Source: Lachnospiraceae bacterium UBA1766
GTDB taxonomy: Bacteria > Bacillota > Clostridia > Lachnospirales > Lachnospiraceae
Direction of reading: 5' to 3'
NCBI GenBank assembly: GCA_002314715.1
Contig: DCGY01000029.1
Span: forward strand, 1 to 26,870
Length of the DNA stretch: 26,870 bases
Both the position numbers and the translations under genes were made by a program. Shown one piece after another: positions 1-6,831 of this stretch (position 1 is the first letter of the stretch; each line of letters begins with the position of its first letter). Under the pieces are notes generated by a model, which saw nothing but the letters and a program-made list of their open reading frames with translations, was not told the DNA's origin and searched no databases.

Positions 1-32
1 ATTTTTTAGAAATATTTCGAAAATTATATCGA

Positions 33-1442
33 TTATTCTATGGCTTCAATCGGCTTCTTTTCCTTTAATCTTTTCGCTAAAACAACCGCATATCCGGCAG
101 TTAGATAAAACACCGAACCGCTCAGGCTGAAACGCATCGTTAGCCATGCTTCAACGAAATTATTCACCACCTCCGTCAAACAAACGACCATTAATACTCT
201 CTCCGGGAAATCATACAAACCTTCTTTATTAAAAAACACCTTTGCACCTTGACAACCTGCGTATATCAACCAGCATAAATAAATGAAAAGTCCCGGTATT
301 CCCACCGCGGTCGCTATTTCCAGGAAATCATTGTGAGTATATGTGGACCACCCCATTTCCTGTTTTACAAAAGAAGTGACACTATTCGGGGTAACACCAA
401 ATAAGGCAACTTCTTTATCATGTATAATCCCATTCAGAACCGCTTTATAAATGACTTGTCGACCGGTTAGATTCTGAGTTAATTCTCTCTCATTTACAGC
501 TTCTGTTATTTCTTGCCCCAAGCAAGTCATTCGAATGTTCCGATAACCATACATAATTGGTTTTCTCACATAATCCGCAATTAAAAATACGATTATTACA
601 GAAAATAATGTTGCAATTACACGAAGCCATAATTGACGTTTTTTTAATGTATTCCAACAATATACCATCGCTATTAGGCTAAGGCCGATTGCAGTGGACA
701 AACCACTTCCTCTGCTATCCGTAATAGCTAATGCAATATAAAAAATAAGGAATGCAGGAATATACCAATAACGACATTTGCTTTTTGTTTCAAAAAAAAG
801 ATAAACACATATCATCAGAAGCGTTTTTATATACATCCCTGTAAAGTTCGGATGAATCGTAATATGCAGTCTTTCCCATCCCCAACCGGCGGCATCTGTC
901 AAATGAGTATCAACGAAAAGGTTTAAAAAAGGGATACGAAGAGTTATTCTTTCCTGAATTATTAATCCCACCAAGATAAAACATATAAATGGCACGGATA
1001 CTATTATTAACACCCGAAATACCTTGTCAATGATCTTACGATCACCTTTTAAAAATACCGCAAACAAATAAAAAATACCAATCTTGGTAGCAATCCAAAT
1101 TAATACATCCTGATTCGAGCCCATAGAAACCGCATTTTTCACCAGCATATTCCGAAAGCAGGCAAAATAACACCATCCAAAAAACAGAACCAAAAGCAGC
1201 TTATCCGCCGTAAAAAGATTCTCTTTCACAAAGGCAACGAATGTTTGTTCTTTCTCTTTTTTTTCAACAAGGTAACATACAAATACTGTGAGCAAAAGAA
1301 TTATATTTAATGTAACTCCAATATTTTGATAAATCTTTTTCGTCAAAATCAATTCATAAATCAGCGAAACTGCACATTGATAAAAGAAAGAAAGCAAAAA
1401 TATAATCCATAATATTTTTTTAATATTTTTACTATTCATCAT
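33..1442 (-). CDS. O-antigen ligase / Wzy-type polymerase family membrane protein
   Basis: This 469-aa protein is almost wholly hydrophobic, with roughly ten or more membrane segments. Its larger non-membrane stretches are at about residues 160-200 and 295-370. Features of the O-antigen ligase/polymerase (Wzy_C) superfamily are visible: HPNFTG at 197-202, TDSRGS at 241-246 just after a membrane helix, TGRQ near 327, and THNDFLE at 369-375 followed by a glycine-rich helix. The family joins or polymerises lipid-linked glycans at the outer face of the membrane; in a Gram-positive this would concern a surface polysaccharide, a teichoic-type polymer or protein glycosylation. The substrate cannot be read from the sequence. 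The gene lies 36 bases after the LTA-synthase-like gene on the same strand, so the two are probably co-transcribed. The start is a double ATG with only a weak GTGAGA upstream, so the second Met (1439) is possible. The stop is complete. Confidence 0.75.
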   Translation of the reverse strand: MMNSKNIKKILWIIFLLSFFYQCAVSLIYELILTKKIYQNIGVTLNIILLLTVFVCYLVEKKEKEQTFVAFVKENLFTADKLLLVLFFGWCYFACFRNMLVKNAVSMGSNQDVLIWIATKIGIFYLFAVFLKGDRKIIDKVFRVLIIVSVPFICFILVGLIIQERITLRIPFLNLFVDTHLTDAAGWGWERLHITIHPNFTGMYIKTLLMICVYLFFETKSKCRYWYIPAFLIFYIALAITDSRGSGLSTAIGLSLIAMVYCWNTLKKRQLWLRVIATLFSVIIVFLIADYVRKPIMYGYRNIRMTCLGQEITEAVNERELTQNLTGRQVIYKAVLNGIIHDKEVALFGVTPNSVTSFVKQEMGWSTYTHNDFLEIATAVGIPGLFIYLCWLIYAGCQGAKVFFNKEGLYDFPERVLMVVCLTEVVNNFVEAWLTMRFSLSGSVFYLTAGYAVVLAKRLKEKKPIEAIE

Positions 1443-1478
1443 TTTCTATTTCTCACTTTCTTTATTTAAATCCTATTA

Positions 1479-3404
1479 TTAATTCGAATTAATCACACTC
1501 CACAAATTGCTGTGTTCATTTTTCCCATATAACACATCATACTGCAAAGACTTAAAGTGATTCACAGCCTCAATTTGCGCATCCGAAAAACTCTCTAACA
1601 ATTCACCCTCTTCATCTCTTAACAAATATCTTGTATTCGTTTTCAGAAGGCTTCTTTCATAAGCCAGCACATTTCCCATATAAGAGTTGGGAAGTCCCGC
1701 ATACTCCATAATCATTTGCGGTAAGTAACTAATATTTTCCCCCTGAAACTCAATGGTTTCTTCTTTCATATTAGTCCACATAATAACCGGTACCGAATAG
1801 GTTCTTTCCAGTGTTTCCGTATCGGTAGCCTCATGGCTAAAGCCTAAGTATTCCATATATTCCGGGCGAAAATTCGGTATATGATCTCCATACATGGCCA
1901 GAATAACCGGTTCATCCACTGTTTCAAAATACTCTACCAGCTCCTGAAATGCCAGACAGGAATAATAAATGCCGCTTACATAATTGTCGATTTCTTCCTG
2001 ATATGCATCGGACAGTTCCACACCATTCACAGTCGCTGTCACAGGGAAATCAACATCCAATTCATCCAATCCCCGGAAGGGTAAATGCCTTCTATGATTT
2101 GCAATAGTTACCGCCCACAAAAACATAGAATCCGTTTCCTTTTCCTGATACTCCTTGATAATCTGTTTCATCACGGAAGAATCGGAAATATATTTGGAAT
2201 AAAGTTCCTGATAGGTCATATCGTCCGCAAACAATAATTTTTCAAAGCCAAACTGGCTATAGAGTCCCTGGCGATTATAAAATTCCCCTGTATATGGGTG
2301 CATTGCCACCGTTCCATAGCCTAATTCCTTAAAGTATCCGGTGACTCCCGTGTAAGTCAATCCCTCTAATTTAATAAAAGCATCAGAATCACCCATAAAA
2401 TACTTTGTGTTCAATCCGGTTAAAAACTCTGCTTCCGAACTTACCGTTCCACCGCCATAAACATTTGAGGTCAAAAAACCGGTAGAACACTTTTCCGCCA
2501 ATTCCCGATAGGGAGCCATCGGATCTGTATTAAAGGTTACCGTTCCTTCCCCGAAGTTATCGGTATTCCACCAGGACTCATTCATGATTACAATCACACT
2601 GGGATTCACATCCGACTTCGGGTAATCATTCGTTGCATTTTCTTCAAAAAAAGCATAGCTGGCATCAATATTGTCCACTGAAATATTCGCCAATTTATCG
2701 TTTTCCAGGAAGCGATACAGCACATAATACTGGCTCTCAGTATTAAGCACATCCAAATGCTCTACCACTTCCGGGGACTTTCGATATTCCATATAGCCCT
2801 TATAATAAAAGAACAACAAGCAAAAGCAAAACAAAGCCGATCCAATTCGAATTACACGAAAACTCCATTTGGCCTTTTGACTTTTCTCTTTCCATCCTGC
2901 CTTAAAGTTTTTTCCATAATAATGTTCTGTTAAGAAACCGAATACCACCAGCACAAACATGCTGATAATCAAAATCAGACTATACTTATCCAAGGTAAAT
3001 GTTACATATTTGGTTGCCATACCGGCCGCTTCCGTGAGTTTCAAATCATCCAATCGAAACAACTCTCTGCGGTTAGCATATTTCAAAAAGCTGGCATGGG
3101 TCAAAGCAAAGACCGGTATCGAAACCAGCAAAAGAGAAATCCCAATATTCCAGCTAAGCAAATACACAATTACAAGTAATGTGCCAATTAAAATAGCCTC
3201 AAATCCATAAATACCATTCAGGTAATTTTGATTCAAAAATGTCAACAATGAATCCACCGGTTTTGCCACATAATAATCCTGAAAGTACGGAATATATCTT
3301 GCATATGCTATTACCAAACCGATTACAAATATAATATATAATAATCGCTTCTGCTTTTCTTTTTGTTCTCCTGTAGCTTTATCTTGAAAAAGATTTATCT
3401 TCAT
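1479..3404 (-). CDS. LTA synthase family sulfatase (membrane phosphoglycerol transferase-like)
   Basis: The 641-aa protein has about five membrane segments in its first 205 residues and then an extracytoplasmic alkaline phosphatase/sulfatase-fold domain. Expected metal-site motifs are present: MNESWW with E276, GGGTVSSEAEF with T320 in the place of the nucleophilic Thr of LtaS, NHRRH around 437, and YGDH with D507 and H508. Lipoteichoic acid synthases and related enzymes transfer glycerol phosphate from phosphatidylglycerol to a glycolipid or polymer; the HPYTGEFYNRQ segment (369-379) is typical of clostridial members. Whether this one makes LTA or decorates another glycan is not visible. AGGATG lies upstream of the ATG. 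A promoter-like TTGTGA-N17-TATAAT sits inside the upstream inverted repeat. The O-antigen-ligase-like gene follows directly, suggesting a joint role in surface polymer synthesis. Confidence 0.85.
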   Translation of the reverse strand: MKINLFQDKATGEQKEKQKRLLYIIFVIGLVIAYARYIPYFQDYYVAKPVDSLLTFLNQNYLNGIYGFEAILIGTLLVIVYLLSWNIGISLLLVSIPVFALTHASFLKYANRRELFRLDDLKLTEAAGMATKYVTFTLDKYSLILIISMFVLVVFGFLTEHYYGKNFKAGWKEKSQKAKWSFRVIRIGSALFCFCLLFFYYKGYMEYRKSPEVVEHLDVLNTESQYYVLYRFLENDKLANISVDNIDASYAFFEENATNDYPKSDVNPSVIVIMNESWWNTDNFGEGTVTFNTDPMAPYRELAEKCSTGFLTSNVYGGGTVSSEAEFLTGLNTKYFMGDSDAFIKLEGLTYTGVTGYFKELGYGTVAMHPYTGEFYNRQGLYSQFGFEKLLFADDMTYQELYSKYISDSSVMKQIIKEYQEKETDSMFLWAVTIANHRRHLPFRGLDELDVDFPVTATVNGVELSDAYQEEIDNYVSGIYYSCLAFQELVEYFETVDEPVILAMYGDHIPNFRPEYMEYLGFSHEATDTETLERTYSVPVIMWTNMKEETIEFQGENISYLPQMIMEYAGLPNSYMGNVLAYERSLLKTNTRYLLRDEEGELLESFSDAQIEAVNHFKSLQYDVLYGKNEHSNLWSVINSN

Positions 3405-3434
3405 CCCACTTCATCCTATCTTTTTACTATAAAC

Positions 3435-3474
3435 GAAAGACCCCACAGTATTATACTATACTGTGAGGTCTTTC
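3435..3474 (-). terminator. 17-bp inverted repeat after trpF (probable terminator, possible operator)
   Basis: Read on the minus strand, GAAAGACCTCACAGTAT pairs over 17 positions with ATACTGTGGGGTCTTTC, with one G-U pair and a 6-base loop. It starts 13 bases after the trpF stop codon, which suits an intrinsic terminator. The tail is only moderately T-rich (TCTTTCGTTTATAG), so termination may be partial. The same bases contain a promoter-like element for the next gene. Confidence 0.6.
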
Positions 3475-3478
3475 ACAA
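3450..3478 (-). promoter_or_regulatory. Candidate promoter for the LTA-synthase-like gene, inside the palindrome
   Basis: On the minus strand TTGTGA (3478-3473) is followed after 17 bases by a perfect TATAAT (3455-3450). This would start transcription near 3443, about 38 bases before the ATG at 3404. The -10 lies in the loop and inner stem of the inverted repeat. The AT-rich palindrome could produce this match by chance. Confidence 0.4.
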
Positions 3479-3486
3479 CCAATCTT

Positions 3487-4083
3487 TTATAACCGATGGG
3501 CCATTTCCACGGCCTTCTTCATCTTTTCGAAGTCTTTTACTCCCTCTGTCTCCACAGAAGAGCTTAAATCCACTGCAAAGGGTTGCAGGCATTTTGCAGC
3601 CTCTTCCATGTTTTCCATATCAATTCCACCGGCCAGAAAATAATCCCGATCCACATCCTTTACCAAATCCCAGTCAAAGGTTTTTCCGGTACCGGTACCG
3701 CTGTCAAACAGTAAATAATCCGCTGAGGTGTCCAGCCAGGCCTGTACAATATAACGATCTGATACTCTAACCACTTTAATTACTTCTTTTCCGGTGGCAG
3801 CTTTGATATACATGATTACTTCTTCGGATTCCTCGCCGTGAAGTTGGGCAATATCAATGATTCCGCTCTCCAATGCTTCTACCACACGATCCTCGGAGTC
3901 ATTCACAAAAACTCCTACCACCGCAATGTCGGGATGTAGCATGGATCGAAGTTTCTTTGCGGTTTCAAAATCCACGCTTCTTCGAAATCCCGGTGCCAAG
4001 ATAAAGCCGATATAATCCGGTTTCACTTCATTAACGAATGCAATGTCTTCTTCTCTGCGTATACCACAAATCTTTATTTTCAT
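3487..4083 (-). CDS. trpF: Phosphoribosylanthranilate isomerase
   Basis: TrpF carries out the Amadori rearrangement of N-(5'-phosphoribosyl)anthranilate in tryptophan biosynthesis, in the cytosol. The 198-aa protein is a single (beta/alpha)8 barrel of normal length. It keeps the catalytic cysteine in KIKICGI (C6), the catalytic aspartate in LLFDSGTGTG (D127) and the phosphate-binding loops AGGID (151-155) and DLSSSVE (172-178). The ATG has a strong AAAGGAG upstream. No other trp gene is nearby: ackA lies upstream behind a terminator-like hairpin, and the envelope genes follow after another hairpin. trpF is thus separated from any trp operon, a known arrangement for this gene. No T-box or leader peptide is seen; expression may come from readthrough of the ackA hairpin or from a weak local promoter I cannot define. 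Confidence 0.95.
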   Translation of the reverse strand: MKIKICGIRREEDIAFVNEVKPDYIGFILAPGFRRSVDFETAKKLRSMLHPDIAVVGVFVNDSEDRVVEALESGIIDIAQLHGEESEEVIMYIKAATGKEVIKVVRVSDRYIVQAWLDTSADYLLFDSGTGTGKTFDWDLVKDVDRDYFLAGGIDMENMEEAAKCLQPFAVDLSSSVETEGVKDFEKMKKAVEMAHRL

Positions 4084-4128
4084 AGTTTCCGGCTCCTTTC
4101 AAAAAGAGGATTTTCGATTCATATTCAC

Positions 4129-4157
4129 AAACGCCCCCTGCTTCGCAGAGGGCGTTT
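4129..4157 (-). terminator. Terminator after ackA
   Basis: On the minus strand AAACGCCCTCTG pairs with CAGGGGGCGTTT across the 5-base loop CGAAG, a 12-bp stem with one G-U pair, about 38 bases after the ackA stop. The tail (GTGAATATG) is poor in T, so readthrough into trpF is plausible. On the plus strand the stem has a mismatch, so the minus orientation is favoured. Confidence 0.65.
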
Positions 4158-4194
4158 ATTTCATGTTTGTTTTCTTCTGTCGTTATCGAAATAG

Positions 4195-5391
4195 TTATTT
4201 CACCAAACGATAAGTTTCTCTTGCAATGGCAAGTTCCTCATTGGTAGGAATAAACATAACCTTCGTACGGCTGTCAGGGGTGCTGATTACGGTATCATCG
4301 CCTCTCTTATTGTTCTGCTCCTCGTCAATGGTTACGCCCAAATATCCCAAATGCTCGCATACAAGGCTACGTACCAAAGGTCCGTTTTCGCCAACACCGG
4401 CAGTGAAGCAGATTACATCGACGCCATTCATGGCTGCTGCATAGGCACCGATGTACTTGGCCACACGATAGCAGAAGGTCTTCATGGCGCGAACTGCGTT
4501 CTCATCGCCCTTGAAATATCCATCTTCAATATCTCTAAAGTCAGAAGAAAGATTATCGGAAAGTCCCAAAACACCGGACTTCTTATTTAATACATTCAGA
4601 ACATCATTTACAGACATGCCTTCCTTATTTGCCAGGAACTCAATAACAGCAGGATCAATATCACCGCTTCGGGTACCCATAATCAGACCTTCCAAAGGAG
4701 TAAGTCCCATAGAAGTATCAATACACTGACCATTCTTAACAGCAGAAATACTTGCTCCGTTACCCAAATGGCAAACAATGGTCTTTAAGCTTTCATAGGG
4801 TACATTCAAAAATTCGGCTGCTCTCTTGGATACAAATGCATGGCTGGTGCCATGGAAACCATAGCGACGAATCTTGTATTTCTTGTAATATTCATAAGGA
4901 ATACCGTAAAGATAAGCTTCCTCAGGCATAGTCTGATGGAAGGCGGTATCAAATACAGCTACCATAGGAGTAGTGGGCATCAATTCCTTGCAAGCATTGA
5001 TACCAATTAAGTTTGCGGGATTATGTAAAGGAGCCAAATCATTGCAAGCTTCGATTGCAGCCATTACTTCATCATCGATAATGGTAGAAGTAGAGAACTT
5101 CTCTCCACCGTGTACAATACGATGTCCAACCGCACCGATTTCGCTTAAATCCTTCACCACACCGGTTTTCTCATTGGTAAGTGCATTGAGCACAAGCTGA
5201 ATTGCCTGGGTATGATTTGCCATAGGTGTAACGGTTTTCTCCTTTTCTCCACCTGCCGGAGAATAAGTAATCATACTACCTTCAATACCGATTCTTTCGC
5301 AAAGTCCCTTTGCCACACATTGCTCGGTATCCGAATCAATCAACTGAAACTTTAATGATGAACTACCACAATTGATAACCAAAATCTTCAT
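4195..5391 (-). CDS. ackA: Acetate kinase
   Basis: AckA converts acetyl phosphate and ADP to acetate and ATP, the energy-yielding last step of acetate fermentation, in the cytosol. The 398-aa length is normal. Residues known from the Methanosarcina enzyme occupy matching positions: N7 in VINCGSSS, R91 and H93 in GHRIVHGG, H123, D148 in VFDTAFHQ, H180 in YGFHGTSH, R241 in MGTRSGD and E385 in PTNEE. AGAGGA precedes the ATG. It lies 77 bases downstream of pta on the same strand, the usual pta-ackA pair, with an extended hairpin in the gap and a terminator after the stop. Control by carbon supply is likely through the cre-like sites upstream of pta. Confidence 0.97.
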   Translation of the reverse strand: MKILVINCGSSSLKFQLIDSDTEQCVAKGLCERIGIEGSMITYSPAGGEKEKTVTPMANHTQAIQLVLNALTNEKTGVVKDLSEIGAVGHRIVHGGEKFSTSTIIDDEVMAAIEACNDLAPLHNPANLIGINACKELMPTTPMVAVFDTAFHQTMPEEAYLYGIPYEYYKKYKIRRYGFHGTSHAFVSKRAAEFLNVPYESLKTIVCHLGNGASISAVKNGQCIDTSMGLTPLEGLIMGTRSGDIDPAVIEFLANKEGMSVNDVLNVLNKKSGVLGLSDNLSSDFRDIEDGYFKGDENAVRAMKTFCYRVAKYIGAYAAAMNGVDVICFTAGVGENGPLVRSLVCEHLGYLGVTIDEEQNNKRGDDTVISTPDSRTKVMFIPTNEELAIARETYRLVK

Positions 5392-5410
5392 AACAAAAAT
5401 CCTCTATTCC

Positions 5411-5456
5411 GCAATTCGTCTGAATTTAGTTCCTTCTTTAAAGAACTACGAATTGC
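5411..5456 (-). other. Intergenic hairpin between pta and ackA
   Basis: GCAATTCGT (5411-5419) and ACGAATTGC (5448-5456) are perfect complements. Just inside, AGTTC (5428-5432) pairs with GAACT (5443-5447), giving a 14-bp interrupted stem with an 8-base bulge; the loop region includes the 12-base palindrome TTCTTTAAAGAA. There is no T-run after it, so an mRNA processing or stability element, or weak attenuation between the two genes, is more likely than full termination. Confidence 0.5.
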
Positions 5457-5468
5457 TCTTTTTATCTA

Positions 5469-6470
5469 TTACACAAGCTGAGCCTGAACAGCAGTCAGCG
5501 CTACGACACCTACAATATCTTCCCAGGAGCATCCTCTGGACAGATCATTAACAGGTCTTGCAATACCCTGAAGCATAGGTCCGTAAGCCTCTGCGCCACC
5601 CAGTCTCTGTACAAGCTTATATCCTATATTACCGGCATCCAGGTTGGGGAAAATCAAAACGTTAGCATGTCCTGCCACATCACTGCCGGGAGCCTTGGAC
5701 TTGGCTACACCGGGAACCAATGCTGCATCCGGCTGTAATTCGCCGTCAACCTCCAAGTGCGGATACTGCTCATGTGCAATTTTGGTAGCCTCTACCACCT
5801 TATCTACCAACGCATGCTTTGCACTTCCCTTGGTGGAATGGCTGAGCATTGCAACGATTGGCTTGGAACCAACCAATGCACGGAAGCTCTTTGCAGAAGT
5901 GTCTGCAATGGCTGCCAATTCTTCGGCGGTGGGGTCCTGATTCAAACCACAGTCTGCAAAAATAAAGGTGCCGTTCTCACCCATATCCTTAAACTTGGTA
6001 TCCATTACGAAGAATGCAGATACAAGCTTTACGCCGGGTGCGGTTTTCAAAATTTGAAGAGCAGGACGAAGGGTATCTGCAGTGGAATGACAAGCACCCG
6101 CTACCATACCATCCGCATGATTTGCTTTAACCATCACAATACCAAAGGTAAGATAGTCTTTTAAAAGAATTTCTCTGGCCTTCTCAGGTGTCATACCCTT
6201 TGCTTTACGAGTTTCATATAAAAGATTTACATACTCGTCCAAACGCTCGGTGGTTTCCGGATTCACAATCTGAATACCGGTCAAATCTACCTCCAGCCAG
6301 CCTGCGCCATCCATAATCTTCTCCTCGCTACCAATCATAATCACATTGGCAATGCCTTCTTCTAAGATTTTGGCAGCAGCAATCAAGGTTCTCTTGTCAT
6401 TGGATTCCGGTAAAACAATTGTTTTCCGATCCATCTTCGCTCTCTCTTTAATCTGATCAATATAAGACAT
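5469..6470 (-). CDS. pta: Phosphate acetyltransferase
   Basis: Pta exchanges CoA for phosphate on acetyl-CoA to give acetyl phosphate, which AckA then uses to make ATP. The 333-aa protein is the short class I form, a catalytic PTA domain only, without the N-terminal regulatory domain of enteric Pta. Recognisable segments are KTIVLPESNDKRTL near the start, GACHSTADTLRPALQ, GSDVAGHANVLIFPNLDAGN and the active-site NDLSRG near 310. The ATG has AGGGAG upstream. It is the first gene of the pta-ackA unit, with candidate promoters and two cre-like boxes in the upstream 361-base region. Confidence 0.97.
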   Translation of the reverse strand: MSYIDQIKERAKMDRKTIVLPESNDKRTLIAAAKILEEGIANVIMIGSEEKIMDGAGWLEVDLTGIQIVNPETTERLDEYVNLLYETRKAKGMTPEKAREILLKDYLTFGIVMVKANHADGMVAGACHSTADTLRPALQILKTAPGVKLVSAFFVMDTKFKDMGENGTFIFADCGLNQDPTAEELAAIADTSAKSFRALVGSKPIVAMLSHSTKGSAKHALVDKVVEATKIAHEQYPHLEVDGELQPDAALVPGVAKSKAPGSDVAGHANVLIFPNLDAGNIGYKLVQRLGGAEAYGPMLQGIARPVNDLSRGCSWEDIVGVVALTAVQAQLV

Positions 6471-6492
6471 CTGGTCTCTCCCTTCGCGCTAA

Positions 6493-6506
6493 TGTAAGCG
6501 CTTACT
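6493..6506. promoter_or_regulatory. cre-like site, pta-proximal
   Basis: TGTAAGCGCTTACT contains the perfect 12-base palindrome GTAAGCGCTTAC and matches the CcpA cre consensus TGWAANCGNTNWCA at all but the last base. It lies 22 bases upstream of the pta ATG and downstream of the nearest -10 candidate, a position that in Bacillus usually gives repression by roadblock. Confidence 0.6.
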
Positions 6507-6530
6507 TTTTCTCAAAAACCCTTTACAACT

Positions 6531-6558
6531 ATTATACTAGATTCAGAGAAAAAAACAA
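6531..6558 (-). promoter_or_regulatory. Candidate pta promoter P1
   Basis: On the minus strand a perfect -10 TATAAT (6536-6531) is preceded after 16 bases by TTGTTT (6558-6553). Transcription would start near 6524, 54 bases before the pta start codon, and the proximal cre-like box would fall just inside the transcript. Confidence 0.5.
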
Positions 6559-6602
6559 GGTCAAAAAAGTGTTAAATAAATAACTATCTTTTCCCGGAAA
6601 GT

Positions 6603-6632
6603 CCTATATTTATTGCACTTTTTTTCGTACAA
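6603..6632 (-). promoter_or_regulatory. Candidate pta promoter P2
   Basis: On the minus strand TTGTAC (6632-6627) and TATAGG (6608-6603) are 18 bases apart, a weaker match than P1. Its interest is position: the distal cre-like box would be centred about 52 bp upstream of the start, close to where CcpA activates pta and ackA in Bacillus subtilis. Confidence 0.3.
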
Positions 6633-6641
6633 TCCATTTCG

Positions 6642-6655
6642 TGTAAGCGCTTTCA
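6642..6655. promoter_or_regulatory. cre-like site, distal, full consensus
   Basis: TGTAAGCGCTTTCA fits the cre consensus TGWAANCGNTNWCA at every position. CcpA control of pta and ackA is well established in Bacillus, which makes this a likely CcpA operator. It is 149 bp, centre to centre, from the proximal box, so looping is conceivable. Confidence 0.65.
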
Positions 6656-6715
6656 CATCTGTCATGCCGCCCTATAGACAATCTAACCTATTTTGTATAA
6701 TCCCGCTCATCCACA

Positions 6716-6744
6716 TTTACAAGGAAATAAAAATGTGAGATAAT
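6716..6744 (+). promoter_or_regulatory. Candidate tmcAL promoter
   Basis: TTTACA (6716-6721) and GATAAT (6739-6744) are separated by 17 bases; each differs from consensus at one base. Transcription would begin near 6751, about 80 bases before the ATG at 6832. Confidence 0.5.
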
Positions 6745-6831
6745 TATATAACTGTTTTTATTTACCGAAAGATAAGTATTACATTCCACTATTAACTACG
6801 TATTCATATTATCGATACCAGCGAGGACATC

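Larger units (their letters stand above)
6471..6831. other. Divergent regulatory region between pta and tmcAL (gene-free)
   Basis: This 361-base stretch has no convincing gene. It holds two cre-like palindromes, two candidate minus-strand promoters for pta and one plus-strand promoter for tmcAL, listed separately. The rest is AT-rich with A and T runs. I see no riboswitch-like fold. Confidence 0.7.

Noticed and set aside
4129..4157. Plus-strand terminator reading of the ackA hairpin, since a T-rich stretch follows on that strand.
   Set aside because: No plus-strand gene precedes it, and the stem has a mismatch in that orientation.
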